This document shows positions 1-5,089 of a DNA stretch of 15,745 nt, one piece after another (within the stretch, counting starts at the first letter, position 1; each line of letters starts with the position of its first letter). Origin of the DNA: an uncultured Eubacteriales bacterium (lineage in GTDB: Bacteria; Bacillota; Clostridia; Oscillospirales; CAG-272); NCBI GenBank assembly GCA_934477985.1, contig CAKSOR010000014.1, forward strand, positions 1-15,745, written 5' to 3'. Under the pieces are notes generated by a model. It ran no database searches and had not been told where the DNA came from. It worked only from the letters and a program-made list of their open reading frames with translations. A program made the translations under genes and the position numbers.

Positions 1-1057
1 GTGCCTTCTCAGCCTCGACCGAGACCTCGTAGCCCTCGGTGTCAACGAGTGTGAGCAGCGGAACGTTGAAGCAGTCGCAGAAGGAGATGAACTTCGCAGC
101 CTTCTTGGCAGCGCAGCCGGTCAGTTTGCCGCCGTTCTCAGCCGGCTGGTTAGCGACGACTCCGACGACCATGCCGTTGAGGGTGACGAATCCGGTGAGC
201 ATCGACTTTGCCCAGTCAGCGCCGATCTCAAGGAAAGCGGCGTCGTCCGAGATCGCCTTGATGACGTCAGCCATCGAGTAGTTCTCAGCCGAGATGATCG
301 AGTCGACATCGACAAGACGGTTGATCTCGTCGTTTGTCTGAGCGTACGCCGTGCCGTCAGCGTTGTTCTGCGGGATATAAGCGAGGAGCTTTCTCACGAA
401 AGCGATAGCCTCAGCGGCATCCGAACATGCCACGTCGACCGAGCCGCCGTTCGCAGCGGTAGCGATCTCGCCGAGCTTAGCGCCCTTCGCGATATTATTG
501 AGAACGAAAGGAGGATTGACATAGAAGCTGCCTTCCTTCTTTGCGCCGACGACAAAGTCGAACATCGACGCGATGGTAGCCATAGCGCCGCCGCAGATTC
601 CGGCGACGACCGCGATCTGCGGGATGACTCCTGAAGCAGCCGCGACCTTCTTCATGATGCGACCGTAGCCCGCGAGCGCCTCGACGCCTTCGAGAACATA
701 CGCTCCCGCGCTGTCGAAGACTCCGATGACCGGAGCGCCGTTCTTTATGGCGAGATCGTAAAGGTCGCAGATCTTCTTAGCCTGCATAGCGCCGACAGCG
801 CCCTTCATGCGGGAGAAGTCCTGTGCGAACGCGAATACGAGGCGACCGTCTATTGCGCCGTAGCCGCAGACGACCCCCTCCAGCTCGCCCTCCGTACCGC
901 CGATCTCAGCGGCGATCCTGTGTGCATACGCACCGGTCTCGGCGAAAGTTCCCTCGTCGAAAAGCGATGCTATGCGCTCCTTGGCAGTGGAGGCTTCGTT
1001 CTCGAAAATAGAACGGAGCTCTGCCGCGGATTTGAACTCATGCATTTTGTTTCCCAA
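1..1057 (-). CDS. Acyl-CoA carboxyltransferase (biotin-dependent carboxylase/decarboxylase family), 3' end missing
   Basis: The 352 visible residues are the N-terminal two thirds or so of a carboxyl transferase domain protein, the family of propionyl-/methylmalonyl-CoA carboxyltransferases and decarboxylase alpha subunits (usually about 450-520 aa). Seen directly: AQDFSRMKGAVGAMQAKKI, then APVIGVFDSAGAYVLEGVEA, then SGVIPQIAVVAGICGGAMA, which are the CoA-binding and oxyanion-loop segments in the right order, and the start of the second crotonase-like half (LNGMVVGVVANQPAENGGKL). Family members move CO2 between biotin and an acyl-CoA. The start chosen is TTG at 1057: GGAGG at 1070-1066 lies 8 nt upstream of it, whereas the in-frame ATG at 1045 would be 20 nt away. 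It has its own promoter and leader. The oxyanion loop reads DSAGAYVLEG rather than the usual DSGGARIQEG, so substrate is uncertain; partner biotin and membrane subunits would lie beyond the left edge. Confidence 0.85.
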   Translation of the reverse strand, partial: MGNKMHEFKSAAELRSIFENEASTAKERIASLFDEGTFAETGAYAHRIAAEIGGTEGELEGVVCGYGAIDGRLVFAFAQDFSRMKGAVGAMQAKKICDLYDLAIKNGAPVIGVFDSAGAYVLEGVEALAGYGRIMKKVAAASGVIPQIAVVAGICGGAMATIASMFDFVVGAKKEGSFYVNPPFVLNNIAKGAKLGEIATAANGGSVDVACSDAAEAIAFVRKLLAYIPQNNADGTAYAQTNDEINRLVDVDSIISAENYSMADVIKAISDDAAFLEIGADWAKSMLTGFVTLNGMVVGVVANQPAENGGKLTGCAAKKAAKFISFCDCFNVPLLTLVDTEGYEVSVEAEKA

Positions 1058-1104
1058 TGTATTGACCTCCAGAAATTAATTGAATGGATCTTCGTGAGAG
1101 TTAG

Positions 1105-1124
1105 GTATTTCGCGGCGTTCGGAA
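1105..1124 (+). repeat. Exact 20-bp match, copy 1 (leader region)
   Basis: The 20-mer GTATTTCGCGGCGTTCGGAA occurs here and again at 4303-4322. This copy lies in non-coding DNA and forms the left arm and loop of the carboxyltransferase leader hairpin. Flanking bases do not match. Confidence 0.6.
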
Positions 1125-1135
1125 GCCGCAAAATA
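1106..1135 (-). promoter_or_regulatory. Hairpin in the 5' leader of the carboxyltransferase gene
   Basis: The arms TATTT-x-GCGGC and GCCGC-x-AAATA flank an 8-nt loop. In the minus-strand transcript the x position is a U-G wobble, giving an 11-bp stem. It sits between the promoter and the ribosome binding site. No U-tract follows, so it does not look like an intrinsic terminator; an mRNA-stability or protein-binding role is possible but unproven. Confidence 0.5.
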
Positions 1136-1166
1136 GATAAACACTATTCTTCCCCATTATATAAAT

Positions 1167-1195
1167 ATTATAAACCATCATTCACAATTTTTCAA
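1167..1195 (-). promoter_or_regulatory. Sigma-A promoter of the carboxyltransferase gene
   Basis: Read on the minus strand, TTGAAA (1195-1190) and TATAAT (1172-1167) are separated by 17 nt. This predicts transcription from about position 1160 and a leader of about 100 nt before the TTG start at 1057. A second TATAAT-like element just downstream (around 1162-1157) has no good -35 partner. Confidence 0.75.
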
Positions 1196-1197
1196 TA

Positions 1198-1208
1198 TGC
1201 AATTTGCA
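1198..1208. promoter_or_regulatory. Palindrome TGCAA-T-TTGCA, candidate operator
   Basis: A perfect 5+1+5 palindrome lies immediately upstream of the -35 of the minus-strand carboxyltransferase promoter and about 95 nt upstream of the plus-strand amidohydrolase -10. Its right half is part of a 9-bp sequence, AATTTGCAC (1201-1209), that recurs exactly at 1244-1252. Position and duplication suggest a regulator site between divergent promoters. I do not recognise the regulator. Confidence 0.35.
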
Positions 1209-1299
1209 CCTTATTTCAGAAATTTATTCGGGTTCTTATGGAAAATTTGCACTATTTTAGTTTATTCACAGAAAACGGCTTTTTTGGGGCCTCAGATTG

Positions 1300-1308
1300 T
1301 GCTATAAT
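1300..1308 (+). promoter_or_regulatory. Extended -10 promoter of the amidohydrolase-DUF3842 operon
   Basis: TGC-TATAAT (TATAAT at 1303-1308) is an extended -10 element. The -35 region is only a T-rich stretch (around 1280-1286), so the extended -10 probably carries the recognition. It predicts a start near 1315 and a leader of about 30 nt before the ATG at 1345. Because the promoter overlaps the longer upstream in-frame ATG at 1297, that ATG is not the start. Confidence 0.65.
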
Positions 1309-1344
1309 ATAAGTTACAACATTTCCAAAAAGGGGCAAAAGAGC

Positions 1345-2148
1345 ATGCTGATCGACTTCCACACACACGCTTTTCCCGACTCGCTCGCCGAGAAAGCCAT
1401 ACCGAAACTCGCCGCCTGCGGCAATATAACGCCGTTCGGAAACGGCAAGATCCCGGACCTCATCGCGCACATGGATCTGTACGGCGTCGACTACTCGGTC
1501 GTGCTGAACATCGCCACGAATCCGCACCAGGAGCACAAGGTCAACGATTTCGCGATTGAGTGCTCGAAAAATCCCCGGCTCTTCTCGCTCGGCTCGCTCA
1601 ACCCCGAAAGCCCGGACATCGACGCGGAGGCAAAGCGTCTCCACGACGCCGGGATAAAGGGCATCAAGCTCCACCCGGATTACATGGGCGTGGCGATCGA
1701 CGATGAGCGGTTCGACACGGTGTTCAGAGCGGCTGTAGAGAACGATCTCTTTGTCGTCAGCCACTCGGGCTGGGATTTCTACTCGCCTGATTTCATCCAC
1801 TGCACGCCCGAACGCATAGTCAGAGTCACGGAGAAGTTCCCCGAACTGCGCTTCATAGCGGCTCACATGGGCTCGAACAAGCTCTGGGACGACGTCGAGC
1901 GGCTTTTGGTCGGAAGAAAGAACGTCTGGCTCGACACCTCGCTCGCCGCTCCGTTCAACCTCGACAGGGCGCAGGCAAAGCGGATGCTCGAGGCTCATGA
2001 TCCCGGGCACATTCTCTTCGGAAGCGACTTTCCGTGGTTTACGCCGAAGGAGTCGTTCGAATACCTGACCTCGCTCGGGCTGAACGCCGACCTCATGGAC
2101 AGAATCACGTCGAAGAACGCGCTGAAGCTCTTAGGAGCGCACAGATGA
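1345..2148 (+). CDS. Metal-dependent hydrolase, amidohydrolase_2 (ACMSD-like) TIM-barrel family
   Basis: This 267-aa protein shows the amidohydrolase signature throughout: DFHTHAF at the N-terminus (H6, H8 metal ligands), IKLHPDY (H110), VVSHSGWD (H140), FIAAHMGS (H174) and LFGSDFPW (D228) near the C-terminus. The length fits the cytoplasmic single-domain Amidohydro_2 group, whose members hydrolyse or decarboxylate small ring or carboxylate substrates; the actual substrate cannot be read from the sequence. The start at 1345 is chosen because AAAGGGGC lies just upstream, the promoter -10 is at 1303-1308, and family homology begins at MLIDFHTH. The stop overlaps the next start (ATGA at 2145-2148), so the DUF3842 protein is translationally coupled to it. 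Confidence 0.88.
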   Translation: MLIDFHTHAFPDSLAEKAIPKLAACGNITPFGNGKIPDLIAHMDLYGVDYSVVLNIATNPHQEHKVNDFAIECSKNPRLFSLGSLNPESPDIDAEAKRLHDAGIKGIKLHPDYMGVAIDDERFDTVFRAAVENDLFVVSHSGWDFYSPDFIHCTPERIVRVTEKFPELRFIAAHMGSNKLWDDVERLLVGRKNVWLDTSLAAPFNLDRAQAKRMLEAHDPGHILFGSDFPWFTPKESFEYLTSLGLNADLMDRITSKNALKLLGAHR

Positions 2149-2558
2149 AGAGAATAGTGATAATCGACGGTCAGGGCGGGCGGATCGGCTCGCAGCTGAT
2201 CGAGGCGCTGAGAGCGCTTGAAAATGTTGAGATCACCGCGGTCGGCACGAATTCGATCGCGACCGCGAACATGCTGAAGTCCTCGCCCGACAACGCCGCG
2301 ACCGGCGAGAATCCTGTCATCGTCGCCTGCCGTACGGCTGACGTCATCGCCGGACCGGTCGGGATAGTCATCGCCGACTCGCTTTTCGGCGAGGTCACGC
2401 CGGAGATGGCAAAGGCGATCGGTCAGAGCGGCGCGGCAAGAGTGCTGATACCGGTAAACCGCTGCGACAACATGGTCGCCGGTGTCGGAGACCTTCCGCT
2501 GACGGCGCTGATACGCGACGCGGTCGGACTCATTAAAAAATTCCTCGGAACAGGCTGA
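2145..2558 (+). CDS. DUF3842 family protein (conserved Clostridia protein of unknown function)
   Basis: The 137-aa protein is recognised as DUF3842 from MKRIVIIDGQGGRIGSQLIE at the N-terminus, AVGTNSIATANMLKS in the middle, then GENPVIVACRTADVIAGPVG and IVIADSLFGEVTPEMAKAIG. The glycine-rich GQGGRIG loop after a hydrophobic beta strand resembles a Rossmann-like nucleotide-binding turn, but no biochemical function is known to me. No membrane segment or signal peptide is seen. The start is fixed by AGGAG at 2133-2137, 7 nt before the ATG, and by the 4-nt overlap with the amidohydrolase stop. Family assignment is secure; function is not. Confidence 0.85.
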   Translation: MKRIVIIDGQGGRIGSQLIEALRALENVEITAVGTNSIATANMLKSSPDNAATGENPVIVACRTADVIAGPVGIVIADSLFGEVTPEMAKAIGQSGAARVLIPVNRCDNMVAGVGDLPLTALIRDAVGLIKKFLGTG

Positions 2559-2566
2559 ATTTTCCC

Positions 2567-2596
2567 TTGACAACTCGGGGGCTTATGTGATATAAT
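2567..2596 (+). promoter_or_regulatory. Strong sigma-A promoter of the ECF transporter-kinase operon
   Basis: A consensus TTGACA (2567-2572) and consensus TATAAT (2591-2596) are separated by 18 nt, with TGA directly upstream making an extended -10. Transcription should start near 2603, only about 45 nt after the DUF3842 stop. The perfect hexamers imply high intrinsic strength, which fits control acting afterwards in the leader. Confidence 0.85.
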
Positions 2597-2602
2597 ATCT
2601 CT

Positions 2603-2747
2603 GCCAGAAGGCGGACGCCCGGCAATAAGCCGGGCTGGTTCTTACCGAAGTAAGGATAAAGAGTAAAATAAAAGCGTAGAGCGCGCGATAAGCGCCGGAC
2701 GAGGGCAGAAGCCGCCGTCTTATTTCTATACTTCGGAGGAAAACAAA
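2603..2747 (+). ncRNA. Structured 5' leader, candidate translational riboswitch of unknown class
   Basis: This 145-nt leader runs from the predicted transcription start to the ATG at 2748. Elements seen: P1, 2606-2614 with 2712-2720 (AGA, one mismatch, GGCGG/CCGCC); P2, 2617-2623 with 2629-2635 (7 bp, loop AATAA); P3, 2641-2645 with 2650-2654 (CTTAC, CGAA loop, GTAAG); P4, 2683-2686 with 2692-2695 (GCGC, loop GATAA). CCGAAGTA at 2645-2652 is perfectly complementary to TACTTCGG at 2729-2736, which includes the first two bases of the GGAGG ribosome binding site (2735-2739). The two pairings exclude each other. With P1 formed, the long-range pairing is a pseudoknot. I do not see the conserved cores of TPP, FMN, cobalamin, THF or preQ1 riboswitches. 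The ligand is unknown, and regulatory function is inferred. Confidence 0.6.
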
Positions 2748-3311
2748 ATGCAGAACACCAAACCCCACCCCGTGACCAAATCGAAATTCCGCGTCAGAAC
2801 GCTCGCGTTCGCCGCTATGTGCCTTGCGCTCGCCATGGTGCTGCCCTTTCTGACCGGACAGATACCGAACATCGGCAAGGCGCTCTCGCCGATGCACATT
2901 CCCGCGCTGCTCTGCGGATTCATCTGCGGACCGGTCTGGGGACTCATCGTCGGATTCATCTCACCGCTTCTGAGAAGCCAGATATTCAGCATGCCGCCGC
3001 TCGCCGTCGCGTTTCCGATGGCGTTTGAGATGGCTGCCTACGGACTTTCCGCCGGGATTCTCTACAAGCTCCTGCCCAAAAAGATCCCCTACATCTACGT
3101 CTCGCTCGTCAGCGCGATGGTCATCGGACGCATAGTCTGGGGGATCGTCAAATGGACGGTCGCGGTCGTGAACGCTAGCAGCTTCGGCTTCGCGGCGTTC
3201 ATCGCCGGCGCTGTCACAGGCTCGATTCCCGGCATTATCTGCCACATAGTCCTGATCCCGCTGATCGTCATCGCGCTCAAAAAAGCGCATCTCATGCCGG
3301 AGGATAAATGA
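2748..3311 (+). CDS. ECF transporter S component (substrate-binding membrane subunit), substrate unknown
   Basis: The 187-aa protein is almost entirely hydrophobic after a short basic N-terminus, with about six membrane segments (roughly residues 17-34, 46-62, 64-80, 88-106, 114-136, 145-178). The first contains the AxxxA motif (A23, A27) through which S components contact the EcfT subunit. The block LSPMHIPALLCGFICGP with the later MPPLAVAFPMAFEMAAYGLS is typical of the ECF_trnsprt family, including PanT-like pantothenate transporters, but the ligand cannot be settled by eye. EcfA/EcfT subunits are not in the window, so it probably uses a shared group-II energising module. GGAGG at 2735-2739 sits 8 nt before the ATG and is partly covered by a possible leader pairing. 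The stop overlaps the kinase start (ATGA). Confidence 0.82.
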   Translation: MQNTKPHPVTKSKFRVRTLAFAAMCLALAMVLPFLTGQIPNIGKALSPMHIPALLCGFICGPVWGLIVGFISPLLRSQIFSMPPLAVAFPMAFEMAAYGLSAGILYKLLPKKIPYIYVSLVSAMVIGRIVWGIVKWTVAVVNASSFGFAAFIAGAVTGSIPGIICHIVLIPLIVIALKKAHLMPEDK

Positions 3312-4351
3312 ACTTCACCGAAACCCTGCTGACTCACGCACGGCTGTATCCGAAGATGCAGCCGGTCGACGCCGTAAAGCTCGCCTATCAGGCGGTCTTC
3401 GGTCCGGAGCATATGATCTCCGAGCCCGACACGGCGCTTGAGCGGCTGAAAGCCGAATATTCAGCGGTGACGCACACCTCGCCGTTCCGCACCGAAGCGC
3501 TCGGTCGGTTCTCGAGAGTTTACATTGACTCGGAGCTTTCCGAGAGTGAGCTTTCGCTCATCGGAAAGATGTTCATAACCTCGGCGTCCTCCCCGAAGGG
3601 AGACACGGAGGAGTTCGAAAGCGCGCTCGACATTATCGCGTCGCTCGCGAAGAATGGCAGACTTCCCTTCTCTGCTGCGGATTTCGGAAAATTCCGCGCC
3701 GGATACGAAAAGAACGGCGTCAGAGCCGTCAGCCACAGCGACATTTATCGAAACGAATACAAGCCCGCGTACCGGCTCGTCGACACGAAATATGTCCGCC
3801 TGCTGCCTGTGATTTTTGAGCTCTCAAAGCGGCTTGAAGCCTCTGACCGGGTCGTCCTCGCGACAGACGGGCGCGCCGCGTCGGGTAAAACCACCGCGGC
3901 GGAGCTGATCGCCGGACTCTTTGACGGCGCGGTCGTGCATCTCGACGACTTTTTCCTGCCGTTCGATATGCGCACCGCCGAAAGGCTCGCCGAGCCGGGC
4001 GGGAATCTTGACCGCGAGAGGTTTCTTGATGAGGTTGTTCCGTTCGTCCGCGCGGAGAGGTTCAGCTACCGCGTGTTCGACTGCTCGACCGGTGGGTTCA
4101 GAGCCGAGCCGGCGGTGATTGAGCCGAAGCGGCTGCTGATCTGCGAGGGCGCGTATTCACTCCACCCGGCGTTCGGCAATTACTTTGATCTCGCGGTTTT
4201 CTCGACGATAACGCCGGAAGAACAGAAAAACCGCATCCTCGCGCGAAACGGCGAGGGGATGTGGGTGAACTTCCGCGACAAGTGGATACCGATGGAAGAA
4301 AAGTATTTCGCGGCGTTCGGAATCGAAGGGCGCTGCGGAATGATTATCTGA
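3308..4351 (+). CDS. Two-domain protein: uncharacterised N-terminal domain plus uridine-kinase-like P-loop kinase
   Basis: The 347-aa product has a C-terminal kinase of the uridine kinase/phosphoribulokinase type: Walker A GRAASGKTT (G188-T196, K194), the acceptor-side motif VVHLDDFFLP (209-218), MRTAERLAEPGGNLDRERF (221-239), the ICEGAYS segment (278-284) and a lid with RNGEGMWVNFRDKWIPMEEK. Such proteins are often called uridine kinase, but their substrate is usually unproven. Residues 1-170 form a separate domain (KLAYQAVFGPEHMISEP, later VSHSDIYRNEYKPAYRLV) that I recognise only as a conserved clostridial stretch without known function. It overlaps the ECF S component by ATGA, with GGAGG at 3299-3303. 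The inferred role is phosphorylation of the imported compound. A terminator follows at 4357-4382. Confidence 0.75.
   Translation: MNFTETLLTHARLYPKMQPVDAVKLAYQAVFGPEHMISEPDTALERLKAEYSAVTHTSPFRTEALGRFSRVYIDSELSESELSLIGKMFITSASSPKGDTEEFESALDIIASLAKNGRLPFSAADFGKFRAGYEKNGVRAVSHSDIYRNEYKPAYRLVDTKYVRLLPVIFELSKRLEASDRVVLATDGRAASGKTTAAELIAGLFDGAVVHLDDFFLPFDMRTAERLAEPGGNLDRERFLDEVVPFVRAERFSYRVFDCSTGGFRAEPAVIEPKRLLICEGAYSLHPAFGNYFDLAVFSTITPEEQKNRILARNGEGMWVNFRDKWIPMEEKYFAAFGIEGRCGMII
4303..4322 (+). repeat. Exact 20-bp match, copy 2 (inside the kinase gene)
   Basis: Identical to 1105-1124. Here it encodes the conserved lid-helix residues YFAAFG near the C-terminus of the P-loop kinase, so this copy is constrained by protein function. 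The right arm of the leader hairpin is absent. Confidence 0.6.
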
Positions 4352-4356
4352 ATAAT

Positions 4357-4382
4357 AAAAAACTCCCCTCGGGGAGTTTTTT
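4357..4382. terminator. Bidirectional intrinsic terminator between convergent genes
   Basis: A stem CTCCC/GGGAG (4363-4367, 4372-4376) with a 4-nt loop is flanked by a run of A on the left and a run of T on the right. It therefore reads as a rho-independent terminator on both strands: for the kinase operon (stop at 4351) and for the DUF975 gene (stop at 4391). Confidence 0.88.
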
Positions 4383-4390
4383 ATTGTTTT

Positions 4391-5005
4391 TTAGGCGAGC
4401 TCGCTGGGATCGACTCTGCCGCTCTCGATAGCCTCTGCGAGGAACTCGTCAAAGCAGCCGACGGTCGCGATGTTCTGATACGGAGTGACCCAGAAAATGT
4501 TGAGAAGCCCGAAGGTCAGCACGCCGAGGAGCTGCCAGCCGATGAAGCTCAGCTGCATGATAAAGAGATCCATTTTGTGTCCGTTCATGATGCGCATTGA
4601 GAGCTTGATGGCGTTGTCAGCCGTGACATTTGTGTACTTTCCGAGTATGTAGGTAGTCGCCGCGTAGGAGTAGCTCTTGACGATACCCGGAATCACGAAA
4701 AGCAGGCTCCAGAGCCAGGTGTAGAGCGCCACGAGCAGCATTCCGCCGAGCTTGCGTCCGTAATTCTGCTGGAACGCGCTTGAGAACATAACGTCGATCG
4801 ACGGATTCTCGTGCTTCCAGAGCATCAGGTAGACGAGGTTCATTCCGACGCCGAGCGGGAGCATCAGAAGTCCGCCGATGCCGACCACCACGCCAGCCGC
4901 GACCGCCGACAGAAGTCCGTAGAGCACGAACGACAGCAGCGCGACGCTGTAATTTTCCTTGAGTATCTGTTTTGATTCTTCCTTGATTTCGACACGTGTT
5001 TTCAT
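4391..5005 (-). CDS. DUF975 family integral membrane protein
   Basis: The 204-aa protein has four or more hydrophobic segments (about residues 20-62, 88-106, 146-172) and the DUF975 blocks: WSLLFVIPGIVKSYSYA (99-115), TADNAIKLSMRIMNGHKMDL (128-147) and SFIGWQLLGVLTFGLLNIFW (153-172), ending with PYQNIATVGCFDEFL. The family is common in Firmicutes and its function is unknown. The start is ATG at 5005, chosen because AAGGAGG ends 9 nt upstream; an in-frame ATG at 5047 lies on the promoter's downstream edge and has no such site. It is a single-gene unit with its own consensus promoter and a terminator shared with the convergent kinase operon, although read-through from gatB is possible because I see no terminator between them. 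Confidence 0.85.
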   Translation of the reverse strand: MKTRVEIKEESKQILKENYSVALLSFVLYGLLSAVAAGVVVGIGGLLMLPLGVGMNLVYLMLWKHENPSIDVMFSSAFQQNYGRKLGGMLLVALYTWLWSLLFVIPGIVKSYSYAATTYILGKYTNVTADNAIKLSMRIMNGHKMDLFIMQLSFIGWQLLGVLTFGLLNIFWVTPYQNIATVGCFDEFLAEAIESGRVDPSELA

Positions 5006-5035
5006 GCGCGAAGTCCTCCTTATGTTGATAGCTTT

Positions 5036-5064
5036 ATTATACATCAAATAAACGCTTTTGTCAA
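5036..5064 (-). promoter_or_regulatory. Consensus sigma-A promoter of the DUF975 gene
   Basis: On the minus strand TTGACA (5064-5059) and TATAAT (5041-5036) are separated by exactly 17 nt, a full consensus match. The -35 lies about 25 nt after the gatB stop. Predicted transcription starts near 5029, giving a short leader of about 25 nt containing the AAGGAGG site. Confidence 0.9.
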
Positions 5065-5089
5065 TAGGAATAACGCAAAATTTCAGACT

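Noticed and set aside
920..1312. Plus-strand open frame of 130 codons spanning the carboxyltransferase start and the intergenic region
   Set aside because: It runs antisense to a real gene and then through two promoters. The RYFAAFG stretch in it is explained by the 20-bp match to the kinase gene and does not show that it is coding.
1252..2010. Minus-strand open frame of about 250 codons opposite the amidohydrolase
   Set aside because: The plus strand carries conserved metal-ligand motifs throughout; the antisense translation has the Arg/Glu/Val bias of a shadow frame and no recognisable domain.
2603..2747. TPP, FMN, cobalamin or THF riboswitch assignment for the leader
   Set aside because: The conserved core sequences of these classes, as far as I can recall them, are absent. 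I therefore left the class open.
2748..3311. Naming the S component PanT
   Set aside because: The overall look is PanT-like, but S components for different ligands are too similar in such blocks to decide by eye, and the neighbouring kinase is not a clear CoaA.
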